28,569 bases of DNA from CAZIHO01 sp964538875 (GTDB lineage Bacteria; Pseudomonadota; Gammaproteobacteria; Chromatiales; Chromatiaceae), in NCBI GenBank assembly GCA_964538875.1, contig CAZIHO010000034.1:1-28569 (forward strand). Direction: 5' to 3'. A program made the translations under genes and the position numbers. The notes under the pieces are model-generated. The model ran no database searches and was not told where the DNA came from. It was given only the letters and a program-made list of their open reading frames with translations. Below, in pieces: positions 8,904 to 16,557 of this stretch (position 1 is its first letter; the number at the start of each line of letters is the position of its first letter).

Positions 8904-10546
8904 TCGGCGCTACCACCCGTGGTTTGCTGGCGCCGCGTCTGGGCCGCCCGCAGGAAACCGGTGAACAGGGGATGGCCCTTGCGGGGCGTAGAGGTGAATT
9001 CCGGGTGAAACTGACAGGCCACGAACCAGGGATGATCCGGGATCTCCACGATTTCCACCAACTGGTTATTGGTGGACCAACCCGCCACCCCCAACCCGGC
9101 CCGGCGCAGGGCGTCCAGATACCGGTTGTTGAATTCGTAACGGTGCCGGTGGCGCTCCCGGATCACCGGCCGCCCGTACAGACGCCGCGCCAGACTACCG
9201 GGCTCCAGCAGACATTCTTGGGCACCCAGGCGCATGGTGCCGCCCTTGTGGGATTCCATATCCCGGGTTTCCACCCGGCCATCGTCGGCGATCCATTCGG
9301 TGATCAGGGCGATCACCGGATGGGGCGTCTGGCTGTTGAATTCGGTGCTGTGGGCACCGGGCAACTCCGCCACGTGGCGGGCGTATTCGATCACCGCCAC
9401 CTGCATACCCAGGCAGATGCCCAGATAGGGGATGCCCTGCTCCCGGGCGTAGCGGGCGGTGGCGATCTTGCCTTCCACGCCCCGCTCGCCGAACCCGCCG
9501 GGCACCAGAATGGCGTCCATGCCGGCCAGGCCGCCGGGGCCTTCCCGTTCAATCTGCTCTGAGTCCACGTAATGGACCCGCACCCGGGTACGGGTCTGGA
9601 TGCCGGCGTGAATCAGCGCCTCGGACAGGGATTTATAGGCCTCGGTGAGGTTCATGTACTTGCCGACCATGGCGATATCGACGCTGCCGCTGGGATTGTC
9701 CAGCCCGTCCACCACCCGCAGCCACTGGGACAGATCCGCCGGCGGCACTTGCAGACCGAACTGCTCCACCACGATGTCGTCCAACCCCTGATCCTGAAGC
9801 AGCAGCGGAATCCGGTAGATGGAGTCTGCGTCCACTGCGGAAATCACCGCCCGTTCCGGGACGTTGGTGAACAGGGCGATTTTCTTGCGCTCGTCGGCCG
9901 GCAACATCTGTTCGGCGCGGCACAGCAGCACGTCCGGCTGAATGCCGATGGAGCGCAACTCCTTGACCGAGTGCTGGGTGGGCTTGGTCTTGATCTCGCC
10001 GGAGGTTTTGATATAGGGCACCAAGGTCAGGTGCATGAACAGGGCGTTGCCCCGCCCCAACTCCACGCCCATTTGCCGAATCGCTTCCAGAAACGGTAAG
10101 GACTCGATATCGCCCACGGTTCCGCCGATTTCCACCAAAGCCACGTCCGCATCGGCGGCACCCCGGCCGATGCTTTCCTTGATCTGGTCGGTGATATGGG
10201 GAATGACCTGCACCGTGCGGCCCAGATAGTCGCCGCGCCGCTCCTTGCGGATCACTGCGTCATAAATCTGGCCCGTGGTGAAATTGTTGTCGCGGCCCAT
10301 GGTGGTGGCGATGAACCGCTCATAATGGCCCAGGTCCAGATCGGTTTCGGCGCCGTCATCGGTGACGAACACTTCTCCGTGCTGGAATGGGCTCATGGTG
10401 CCTGGATCCACATTGATATAGGGATCCAGCTTAATCATGGTGACTTTGAGACCACGCGCCTCCAGCAGGGCTCCTAGGGAGGCGGAGGCAATCCCTTTTC
10501 CTAAAGACGACACAACGCCGCCCGTAATAAAGATAAACTTGTGCAT
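8900..10546 (-). CDS. pyrG: CTP synthase (glutamine hydrolysing)
   Basis: CTP synthase aminates UTP to CTP with ATP and glutamine. The 548-residue protein has an N-terminal synthetase domain with the P-loop-like GGVVSSLGKGIASASLG, LDPYINVDPGTMSPFQHGE and DDGAETDLDLGHYERF. A C-terminal class I glutamine amidotransferase domain carries the nucleophile elbow GICLGMQ (Cys near residue 380) and the catalytic HPEF near the end. It is the first gene of the minus-strand run pyrG-kdsA-eno-ftsB-ispD. A plausible promoter lies 40 bases upstream. Confidence 0.98.
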   Translation of the reverse strand: MHKFIFITGGVVSSLGKGIASASLGALLEARGLKVTMIKLDPYINVDPGTMSPFQHGEVFVTDDGAETDLDLGHYERFIATTMGRDNNFTTGQIYDAVIRKERRGDYLGRTVQVIPHITDQIKESIGRGAADADVALVEIGGTVGDIESLPFLEAIRQMGVELGRGNALFMHLTLVPYIKTSGEIKTKPTQHSVKELRSIGIQPDVLLCRAEQMLPADERKKIALFTNVPERAVISAVDADSIYRIPLLLQDQGLDDIVVEQFGLQVPPADLSQWLRVVDGLDNPSGSVDIAMVGKYMNLTEAYKSLSEALIHAGIQTRTRVRVHYVDSEQIEREGPGGLAGMDAILVPGGFGERGVEGKIATARYAREQGIPYLGICLGMQVAVIEYARHVAELPGAHSTEFNSQTPHPVIALITEWIADDGRVETRDMESHKGGTMRLGAQECLLEPGSLARRLYGRPVIRERHRHRYEFNNRYLDALRRAGLGVAGWSTNNQLVEIVEIPDHPWFVACQFHPEFTSTPRKGHPLFTGFLRAAQTRRQQTTGGSAE

Positions 10547-10585
10547 GAAGGCAGCGCCGCGGATGGGGGGACGGGACGGGTGGGA

Positions 10586-10614
10586 AAGGTAACAGAATCA
10601 CCGCGCACCCTCAA
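10586..10614 (-). promoter_or_regulatory. Putative sigma70 promoter for pyrG
   Basis: On the minus strand a -35-like TTGAGG (10614-10609) is followed by a 17-base spacer and a -10-like TACCTT (10591-10586), about 40 bases before the pyrG ATG. The spacing is ideal but the hexamers are only partial matches, so this is a suggestion. Confidence 0.35.
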
Positions 10615-10840
10615 CGCGCGGCCCGGATCTAAGTTGGCTCCGGGGCACCAGATTGGGCTAGGCCGAGCCTCGCATGTCGAGAACATCAGTCATATCTTGG
10701 GTCGGTTGGGGTCAGCGAAAGTCACCTTGCGCCCCTTCCCAGGCTACAATAAACAGGGATGAGCACTTAGAACGCTTCCTTGGGTACTGGATTCGAGTTC
10801 CAAGTGAATGCCCGCGCCGACGGCCTAGCGAGACATATCA

Positions 10841-11170
10841 ATGACCATCAAAAACCGGGGTATTCGACTCAAACAGCAGTTGACGGACGAGGACCAGGGG
10901 CATCAAACCCTGCTGGAAGTCACCTTACTGCGGGAAAACCTGCTCGGGCAAATCGCCGCCCTCAAATCGGACGGCCCGGCCCTCCCGCCGGCACCGGAAC
11001 GGGACCGGCTCACCGACAAGCAACTCATTCTGCGCGCGCGACGCCGGGCCATGGCGCGGATCCTGCGGGAAGGCTTGGAGGACACCCTGCTGCTGCTGGA
11101 CGATACCCTGCGGACCGCTCGCCGCCAGGGGCGGGACCGGGCCGCCGATCCGTCCGTGCGGGTGGGCTAG
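10841..11170 (+). CDS. Small hypothetical protein, charged and helical
   Basis: This 109-residue frame is not a family I recognise. It is rich in Arg, Leu, Asp and Glu, has no Cys, no membrane segment and no signal peptide. It looks largely helical, with two amphipathic stretches (about 20-42 and 60-100, including ILRARRRAMARILREGLEDTLLLLDDTL). Codon third positions are strongly G/C, as in neighbouring real genes, and it fills an otherwise empty stretch between pyrG and the convergent DUF971 gene, ending 6 bases before that gene's stop. A TACAAT -10-like hexamer at 10745-10750 could mark a promoter, but no good -35 accompanies it. The Shine-Dalgarno is weak, so the start is uncertain. A longer overlapping frame at 10780-11265 is less likely to be the gene. 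Confidence 0.55.
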   Translation: MTIKNRGIRLKQQLTDEDQGHQTLLEVTLLRENLLGQIAALKSDGPALPPAPERDRLTDKQLILRARRRAMARILREGLEDTLLLLDDTLRTARRQGRDRAADPSVRVG

Positions 11171-11176
11171 GCCGGT

Positions 11177-11596
11177 CTAGTCAGACTCTGGCGCGGCCGG
11201 CAGGCTCGCGTCAGCCAGGGTTTCGAAGGGATCCGGCCAACTGGTCCGTTCGCCAGCCCGGCTGAGACGGTCTTGGTACAGGTCCCATAGGGCGTCCTGG
11301 TGCTCGCCCAGCCGGTACAGATAGCGCCAGTCGTACAGACCAGAGTCGTGGCCGTCGTCGAAACCGATCTTGACCGCATACCGGCCCACCGGATCCAGGG
11401 CCTGGATGCCCACCTCCTGCTTGCCCATTTGCAGAATCCATTGCCCCGGCGCATGACCCCGGACCTCGGCGGACGGGGAAAACACCCGTAAAAATTCGGC
11501 GGGAAACTGGAACTGGCGGCCATCGTCGAAACTGATCTCCAGGATCTTGGCTTCAACGCGCAGGCGGATTTCGGTCGGAAGTGGATGACTGCTCAT
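11177..11596 (-). CDS. DUF971 domain protein (gamma-butyrobetaine hydroxylase-like N-terminal)
   Basis: This 139-residue cytoplasmic protein has the DUF971 pattern: PTEIRLRVEAKILEISFDDG near the start, FLRVFSPSAEVRG in the middle, and the hallmark VGRYAVKIGFDDGHDSGLYDW followed by a final helix with LYRLGE. The domain occurs alone in many proteobacteria and as the N-terminal, metal-binding part of gamma-butyrobetaine hydroxylases. The stand-alone form has been associated with iron-sulfur or metal handling, but no function is settled. It is convergent with the small gene on the plus strand. The C-terminal 25 residues are low complexity and probably disordered. Confidence 0.87.
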   Translation of the reverse strand: MSSHPLPTEIRLRVEAKILEISFDDGRQFQFPAEFLRVFSPSAEVRGHAPGQWILQMGKQEVGIQALDPVGRYAVKIGFDDGHDSGLYDWRYLYRLGEHQDALWDLYQDRLSRAGERTSWPDPFETLADASLPAAPESD

Positions 11597-11704
11597 GGGC
11601 CTATGCTACCAGACTAGCCGGGGCGACAGGTGCCCCCAAAGAACCGGCCCCCAAATTTCCAGACCTGGCCATCCCTAACCCGGCGGCAGCCAGGGCCGCT
11701 GGCG

Positions 11705-12442
11705 TCAGAGGGCCAGGGGTCCAGTCAGGGGACAGGGGTTTTCCGCCGGTTGGTCCGGCTCCAGGCCGATCACGGACTCCAGGTGCGCCAGTTGGCGCAA
11801 CTGCTCCGGTTGCAGTACCCGCACCCGGTGGCCGCTGGTTTCGATGATATGTTGGGACGCCAGGGTTTGGAAAATCCGCGAGAAGGTTTCCGGCTTCATG
11901 GTCAGCCGGGACGCCAGCACGCCTTTGGCGGCCGGCAGGCTGAAGGTAGTGGATTCCACCTCCGCCATGCGATGCAGCAGCATGGCGCACATACGGGTGG
12001 TGGCGCTTTGCAGGGTGAGATCGTCGATTTCCTTGATGAGCCCCCGCAAACGCTGGCTCATGGTGCCCATGATGCGAAAACAAGTATCGGTCGATTCCCC
12101 CAAAATCCGCAGAAAGCGGCGATTGTCGAAGGACATGACCTGGGCGCGGCTCAGGGCGGTGGCACTCACCGGATAGGCCGGGTGCTGCATGAACATCAGG
12201 GCCTCGGCGAAGGTGTTGCCTGGTTGAATGATGTCGATGATCTTTTCGTTGCCTTCCGCCGACAGCCGGAACAGCTTGATCTGTCCTTGCAGCACCAGAA
12301 AGAACCGCTCGGCGCGGGAGCCGGACTCAAACAGGCTCTGGCCTTCCTGGAGATTCAGGCTATGGCTAGTCTCCAGGATTTGACGCAACTGGTCGTCGGT
12401 CAAGGAAGAAAACAGGTGAGCACCACGAATATCGATGGGCAT
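11705..12442 (-). CDS. dnr: Dnr-type Crp/Fnr family regulator of denitrification
   Basis: This 245-residue regulator has an N-terminal cyclic-nucleotide-binding-like sensor fold (about 8-125, with EGNEKIIDIIQPGNTFAEALMF very close to Pseudomonas DNR), a long dimerisation helix (about 120-150) and a C-terminal winged helix. The recognition helix contains PETFSR, with Glu185, Ser188 and Arg189 in the E-x-x-S-R pattern that reads TTGAT/TTGAC half sites. The N-terminal cysteine cluster of oxygen-sensing FNR is absent, which favours the Dnr/NNR class that responds to NO through heme. It is divergent from nirI, and two TTGAC-N4-GTCAA boxes lie before nirI and nirS, its probable targets. A GAGGA Shine-Dalgarno precedes ATG 12442. 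The last 20 residues (rich in Pro) extend beyond usual family length. Confidence 0.88.
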   Translation of the reverse strand: MPIDIRGAHLFSSLTDDQLRQILETSHSLNLQEGQSLFESGSRAERFFLVLQGQIKLFRLSAEGNEKIIDIIQPGNTFAEALMFMQHPAYPVSATALSRAQVMSFDNRRFLRILGESTDTCFRIMGTMSQRLRGLIKEIDDLTLQSATTRMCAMLLHRMAEVESTTFSLPAAKGVLASRLTMKPETFSRIFQTLASQHIIETSGHRVRVLQPEQLRQLAHLESVIGLEPDQPAENPCPLTGPLAL

Positions 12443-12551
12443 GCCAAATCCTCACTGCGCGCCTAGCTGAAGGTGTCGAATGAATCCCTGCATCCAGTGT
12501 AGGTCGCGGGAATGACCCTTCTAGGTATTGACGTCACTGGCCGCCACAACT

Positions 12552-12566
12552 CGGGAAAATTTCCCG
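12552..12566. repeat. Inverted repeat with 7-base arms, possible operator
   Basis: CGGGAAA and TTTCCCG flank a single central A. The repeat lies about midway in the dnr-nirI gap, 110 bases from the dnr start and 58 bases from the Dnr box. It does not match the Fnr/Dnr consensus. A second regulator's operator is a reasonable guess, unproven. Confidence 0.45.
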
Positions 12567-12624
12567 GTGCCTAGCGCCAAAAAAAGGGGACGTAGAGAGT
12601 AGGACGTTAGGCGCGCCAGGGGAC

Positions 12625-12638
12625 TTGACTCACGTCAA
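12625..12638 (+). promoter_or_regulatory. Dnr/Fnr box upstream of nirI
   Basis: The sequence TTGACTCACGTCAA has two perfect 5-base half sites (TTGAC/GTCAA) separated by 4 bases, the NNR/DNR-preferred form. A weak -10-like CACAAG begins 22 bases after the box (12661-12666), which would place the box near -41.5. It is probably the activator site for nirI and could also act on dnr. Confidence 0.75.
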
Positions 12639-12764
12639 GGCCCGCCAGGGCGCGGCGCGGCACAAGAGAAGCTGCACGGCCGGGGCCGCCGGACATTGGG
12701 ATTTTTCGGTTTCCCCCCGGCTGGCCCGCAGCTCCCCCTTACCGCACATGGGAACCACCAAGCC

Positions 12765-14291
12765 GTGAGCAACGCCAGGATCCGGTACCCCAGTTGGCTG
12801 GTCCTGTTGGCCTGGCTGGCGGCGACCCCAACCCTGGGGACGGCGGACCCCGCCCCCGATCTTCTGCCCCTGGTCCAACAGATGCTGCCAGGCAGCTTGT
12901 CTCTGGCACCCCTGGCACCGGGTTCGCCGTTCCTGCGCATCCGGGGCGCCGATGGCATCCTGGGCCATGCGGTTCGCACCGGGCAGACGCGCCCCATTCC
13001 CGCCTATTCCGGCAAACCCATCGACGCCCTGGTGGTGGTGGATAACCAGGGCAATATTCGCGGCGTGCGCATTTTGTCCCACCAGGAACCCATTCTGGTG
13101 GTGGGCATCGGCGAAGAGGACCTGACCCGTTTCACGGATCAATACCGGGGCGCATCAGCCGCCGCCCAATTCCGGGTCGGCGGCCCACCCCAGCCAGGCC
13201 GGGTGGTGGTAGATAGCTTGAGCGGCGCCACCATCACCGCCATGGTGCTCAACTCCAGCATCAGCGGCGCGGCGGCGGACTTGCAGGAACAATTGGGCCA
13301 GGCCACCAGCCTGACACCTGCCGAACCGCCACCCTGGGTGGGGATCTGGGCCCAGCGGCAACTGGACATCGCCCTCCTGTCCGCCGGCTTGATCGCGCTG
13401 TTGGTGTTGCTGCTGTTCCAGGATTGGCTGGTGCGGCGGCCAAGCCGGGTCGCCTGGGTTCAAAACGCTTATTTGTTATTCACCCTGGTCTTCATCGGCT
13501 GGTATGGGCTGGCCCAACTGTCCATCGTCAACGTCCTGACCTTCACCCAAGCTCTGTTCAGCGGCTTTAAATGGGAAAGCTTTCTGCTGGACCCCTTCCT
13601 GTTCTGCCTGTGGGCATTCGTGGCCTTCACGGTGCTGTTGTGGGGACGGGGCGTCTATTGCGGCTGGCTATGCCCGTTCGGCGCCCTCCAGGAACTGGGC
13701 TACCGGCTTGCCCGGCGCCTGGGTCTGCCGGCTTGGGAACTGCCACCCATGGTCCACGAGCGCCTCACCGCCCTGAAATATCTGATTCTGGTGGGACTGG
13801 TCGGCCTGTCCCTGCATAGCTTGCCGCTAGTGGAACTGGCCGCCGAGGTGGAACCCTTCAAGACCGTGTTCGTGCTGCGTTTCGACCGGTCCTGGCCCTT
13901 CGTCCTGTATGCCCTGGCCCTGCTGCTGGTCACCTTGTTCGTGCGCAAGGCCTACTGCCGCTATCTCTGTCCCCTGGGGGCGGCGTTGTCTTTTCCCAGC
14001 CGGTTGCGGATTTTCGACTGGCTGCGCCGCCGCAAGGAATGTGGCCGTCCCTGCCAGGCCTGCGCCCGGGAATGCGGCATTCAGGCCATCCGCCCCACCG
14101 GAGAGATCAATGCCCTGGAGTGTCACCACTGCCTGGATTGCCAGGTGACCTACTGGAACGACCATAAATGCCCGCCCTTGGCGGAACGCCGGGTCAAGAA
14201 CGAACGTCGCTTACACCTCAAGTTGGCCGCCCTCCAGGAGTCCCTGCCCCAAAGCAAAAAAGCCACCGGTCAGGCGCAATACCCGGAGTAA
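12765..14291 (+). CDS. nirI: NosR/NirI family membrane flavo-iron-sulfur protein
   Basis: NirI/NosR proteins are inner-membrane electron-transfer proteins needed for expression or activity of nitrite or N2O reductase; here nirS lies next, so NirI is the better name. After a signal-type N-terminus comes a periplasmic FMN-binding domain with the covalent-flavin motif DSLSGAT (Thr156). Five to six helices follow with two C-x3-C-P motifs (C299/C303, C398/C402). The C-terminus carries two ferredoxin-like clusters (C426, C430, C433, C437 and C453, C456, C459, C469). I chose GTG 12765 (508 residues): it opens directly before the signal peptide, and the expected transcript from the Dnr box starts near 12673. 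An upstream TTG at 12696 adds 23 poorly conserved residues. It is short compared with typical NosR/NirI (about 640-720), mainly in the periplasmic part. Confidence 0.9.
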   Translation: MSNARIRYPSWLVLLAWLAATPTLGTADPAPDLLPLVQQMLPGSLSLAPLAPGSPFLRIRGADGILGHAVRTGQTRPIPAYSGKPIDALVVVDNQGNIRGVRILSHQEPILVVGIGEEDLTRFTDQYRGASAAAQFRVGGPPQPGRVVVDSLSGATITAMVLNSSISGAAADLQEQLGQATSLTPAEPPPWVGIWAQRQLDIALLSAGLIALLVLLLFQDWLVRRPSRVAWVQNAYLLFTLVFIGWYGLAQLSIVNVLTFTQALFSGFKWESFLLDPFLFCLWAFVAFTVLLWGRGVYCGWLCPFGALQELGYRLARRLGLPAWELPPMVHERLTALKYLILVGLVGLSLHSLPLVELAAEVEPFKTVFVLRFDRSWPFVLYALALLLVTLFVRKAYCRYLCPLGAALSFPSRLRIFDWLRRRKECGRPCQACARECGIQAIRPTGEINALECHHCLDCQVTYWNDHKCPPLAERRVKNERRLHLKLAALQESLPQSKKATGQAQYPE

Positions 14292-14299
14292 AATCATGC

Positions 14300-14342
14300 T
14301 TGACCTTGGTCAAGGTGGCTTCCCGGCCCTGACTCCTAACAT
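14300..14342 (+). promoter_or_regulatory. nirS promoter: Dnr/Fnr box plus -10 element
   Basis: A perfect box TTGACCTTGGTCAA spans 14300-14313. A -10-like TAACAT (14337-14342, four of six consensus bases) starts 23 bases after it. This puts the box centre at about -42 relative to a start near 14349, the class II activator geometry. The box is itself part of a longer palindrome (CTTGACC/GGTCAAG). It gives nirS its own promoter in addition to read-through from nirI. Confidence 0.78.
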
Positions 14343-14407
14343 CTTCCCCGTTGTGACCTGAATTCTCACTCCCCTTGGCTGACAACTGGTTTTGGAGGAT
14401 ACGGATT

Positions 14408-16144
14408 ATGAAGCTGATACCCAACGGCGCGGCCCGCCTGTCGATGCTCTCGGCCTTGACGCTAGCGGTGGGCGCGGCCCTGGCGGCGGACGCCCCCAGC
14501 GGACACCCCGCCACCTCGGCCTCGGAAATGGCCTACCAGGGTGCCCCGGTGGCGGCCAAGCCGGGCGAGACCAAGGACATGATCGACTCCGCCGGCCCGC
14601 CCATGACCAAGGCGGAATTTGACCAGGCCAAGCAGATCTTCTTCGAGCGCTGCGCCGGCTGCCACGGCGTGTTGCGCAAGGGCGCCACCGGCAAGCCCCT
14701 CACCACCGACATCACCCGGGAGCGGGGCAGCGACTATTTGAAATCCCTCATCAGCTACGGCTCGCCCCTCGGCATGCCCAACTGGGGAACCTCCGGGGAC
14801 CTGTCGCCGGAACAGGTGGACATCATGGTCCGCTACCTGCAACACGAGCCGCCCCAGCCTCCGGAATACGGCATGAAGGAGCTGAAGGCGTCCTGGAAGC
14901 TAGTGGTTCCGCCGGAGAAGCGGCCCACCAAGAAGGAGAACAACCTCAACCTGGAGAACTTGTTCTCAGTCACGCTGCGGGATTCCGGTGAAATCGCCCT
15001 AGTGGACGGCGACACCAAGAAAATCGTCACCATTATCAAGACCGGCTACGCGGTACACATTTCCCGCATCTCGGCGTCCGGCCGCTACCTGTTCGTAATC
15101 GGCCGCGACGCCCGGGTCAACCTGATCGACCTCTGGATGAAGAGCCCGGAGACGGTGGCAGAAATCAAGGCCGGAATGGAAGCCCGCTCGGTGGAGACCT
15201 CCAAGTTCAAGGGCTTCGAGGACAAGTACGCCATCGCCGGCACCTATTGGCCGCCCCAGTTTGTCATCATGAACGGCGACACCCTGGAACCCCTCAAGGT
15301 GGTTTCTACCCGGGGCATGACCGTGGACACCCAGGAGTACCATCCAGAACCCCGGGTCGCGGCCATCGTGGCCTCCCACGAGAAGCCGGAGTTCATCGTC
15401 AACGTCAAGGAGACCGGCCACATCCTGCTGGTGGACTATGCCGACATCAAGAACCTGAAGATCACCGACATCGGCGCCGCGCCCTTCCTGCATGACGGCG
15501 GCTGGGACGCCACCCATCGTTACTTCCTGACCGCCGCCAATAAGTCCAACAAGATCGCCGTGGTGGATTCCAAGGAAGGCAAACTGGCGGGCTTGGTGGA
15601 CGTGGGCAATATCCCCCACCCCGGCCGCGGTGCCAACTTCGTGGATCCGGAGCATGGGCCGGTCTGGGCCACCAGCTACCTGGGCGATACCAAGATCACC
15701 CTGATCGGTACCGACCCCAAGGGGCATCCCAAGGAAGCCTGGAAGGTGGTGCGGGAGCTGCAAGGCCAGAATGCGGGCTCCCTGTTCATCAAGACCCATC
15801 CCAAGTCCAAGAACCTGTACGTGGACACCACCCTCAACCCCGGTGAGAAGTTCTCCCAGAGCATCGCAGTGTTCAACATCGACAAGCTGGCGGAACCCTT
15901 CAAGGTACTGCCCATCGCCGAATGGGCGGACCTGGGTGACGGGCCCAAGCGTGTCGTGCAGCCGGAATACAACAAGGCCGGTGACGAGGTCTGGTTCTCG
16001 GTTTGGAACGGCAAGAACCAGAAATCCGCGCTGGTGGTGCTGGACGACAAGACCCAGAAGGTCAAGACCGTCATCAAGGATGATCGCCTCATCACCCCCA
16101 CGGGTAAGTTCAACGTCTATAACACTCAGCACGACATTTACTAG
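14408..16144 (+). CDS. nirS: Cytochrome cd1 nitrite reductase (NO-forming)
   Basis: NirS reduces nitrite to nitric oxide in the periplasm, the defining step of denitrification, using heme c and heme d1. The 578-residue precursor has a Sec signal peptide (MKLIPNG to about AALAAD), a cytochrome c domain with CAGCH (C82, C85, H86) and an eight-bladed d1 propeller. The likely d1 proximal ligand is the His of KTGYAVHISR (H217). The conserved SHEKPEF and FLHDGGWD histidines are probably the distal-pocket pair. The C-terminus ITPTGKFNVYNTQHDIY is nearly identical to Pseudomonas NirS. ATG 14408 is chosen over an upstream codon because of GGAGG at 14394-14398 and the start of the signal peptide. All expected catalytic features are intact. 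Confidence 0.98.
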   Translation: MKLIPNGAARLSMLSALTLAVGAALAADAPSGHPATSASEMAYQGAPVAAKPGETKDMIDSAGPPMTKAEFDQAKQIFFERCAGCHGVLRKGATGKPLTTDITRERGSDYLKSLISYGSPLGMPNWGTSGDLSPEQVDIMVRYLQHEPPQPPEYGMKELKASWKLVVPPEKRPTKKENNLNLENLFSVTLRDSGEIALVDGDTKKIVTIIKTGYAVHISRISASGRYLFVIGRDARVNLIDLWMKSPETVAEIKAGMEARSVETSKFKGFEDKYAIAGTYWPPQFVIMNGDTLEPLKVVSTRGMTVDTQEYHPEPRVAAIVASHEKPEFIVNVKETGHILLVDYADIKNLKITDIGAAPFLHDGGWDATHRYFLTAANKSNKIAVVDSKEGKLAGLVDVGNIPHPGRGANFVDPEHGPVWATSYLGDTKITLIGTDPKGHPKEAWKVVRELQGQNAGSLFIKTHPKSKNLYVDTTLNPGEKFSQSIAVFNIDKLAEPFKVLPIAEWADLGDGPKRVVQPEYNKAGDEVWFSVWNGKNQKSALVVLDDKTQKVKTVIKDDRLITPTGKFNVYNTQHDIY

Positions 16145-16155
16145 GCCGTCGCCAC

Positions 16156-16177
16156 CCCCGCTCCTAGGGGAGCGGGG
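16156..16177 (+). other. GC-rich hairpin in the nirS-nirC gap
   Basis: CCCCGCTCC (16156-16164) pairs perfectly with GGAGCGGGG (16169-16177) across a TAGG loop, 11 bases after the nirS stop. No T-run follows, so it is not a standard intrinsic terminator. A processing or 3'-end-stabilising stem that raises nirS mRNA relative to downstream genes is plausible. Confidence 0.6.
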
Positions 16178-16206
16178 ATCACTTCATCTGTTCGGGGGCC
16201 GCCACC

Positions 16207-16557
16207 ATGACCGCGCCGGAACCGTCCAAGCCCATGCCTCGCTTCTCCCGCGGCCAGTTGGGCTGGTGGCTTCTGGGCCTGCTGCCGGTGGCGCTGGCGG
16301 CCCCGCCTAGCGCCGAGCGGCAAGCGGAACTGCTGCATCTGTTAGTGCAAGACTGTGGCTCCTGCCACGGCCTGCGTCTCAAGGGGGGATTGGGTCCGCC
16401 CCTGCTGCCGGCCGACCTGGCCGCCAAACCGGCGGATTTTGTCGCCGCCACCATTTATTACGGCCGCCCCGGCACGCCCATGCCACCCTGGCGGCCCTTC
16501 ATGAACGAATCCGAGGCTGCCTGGCTGGCCCAGCGGCTCAAAGAGGGCCTGCCATGA
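16207..16557 (+). CDS. nirC: Small periplasmic cytochrome c NirC
   Basis: NirC is a monoheme cytochrome c of nir clusters that can donate electrons to NirS and has been implicated in heme d1 maturation. The 116-residue precursor has a signal peptide (WWLLGLLPVALAAPP) and one heme site CGSCHG in the segment LLVQDCGSCHGLRLKGGLGP. The likely axial Met lies in PGTPMPPWRPF. These segments match NirC from Pseudomonas closely. The stop overlaps the nirF start (ATGA), so translation is coupled. The ATG at 16207 has only a weak Shine-Dalgarno; a start at the internal Met10 is possible. Confidence 0.9.
   Translation: MTAPEPSKPMPRFSRGQLGWWLLGLLPVALAAPPSAERQAELLHLLVQDCGSCHGLRLKGGLGPPLLPADLAAKPADFVAATIYYGRPGTPMPPWRPFMNESEAAWLAQRLKEGLP

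Larger units (their letters stand above)
12443..12764. other. Divergent regulatory region between dnr and nirI
   Basis: About 320 bases without a convincing gene separate the two start codons. The region holds one perfect Dnr/Fnr box (12625-12638), a 15-base inverted repeat (12552-12566), a TGACGTCA palindrome (12529-12536) and a run of seven A residues near 12580. I could not assign a strong sigma70 promoter for dnr on the minus strand. Confidence 0.6.

Noticed and set aside
10780..11265. A 161-residue frame overlapping the small hypothetical gene
   Set aside because: It is rich in Gly, Pro and Arg, overlaps the convergent DUF971 gene and has a less natural composition than the 109-residue frame.
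12528..12541. TTGACGTCACTGGC considered as a third Dnr box
   Set aside because: Only one half site matches; the second half site GTCAA is not present at the required 4-base spacing.
14999..16132. A 377-residue open frame on the minus strand
   Set aside because: It is antisense to nirS, which is unmistakable. Long antisense frames are expected in such GC-rich genes, and the translation has no family resemblance.
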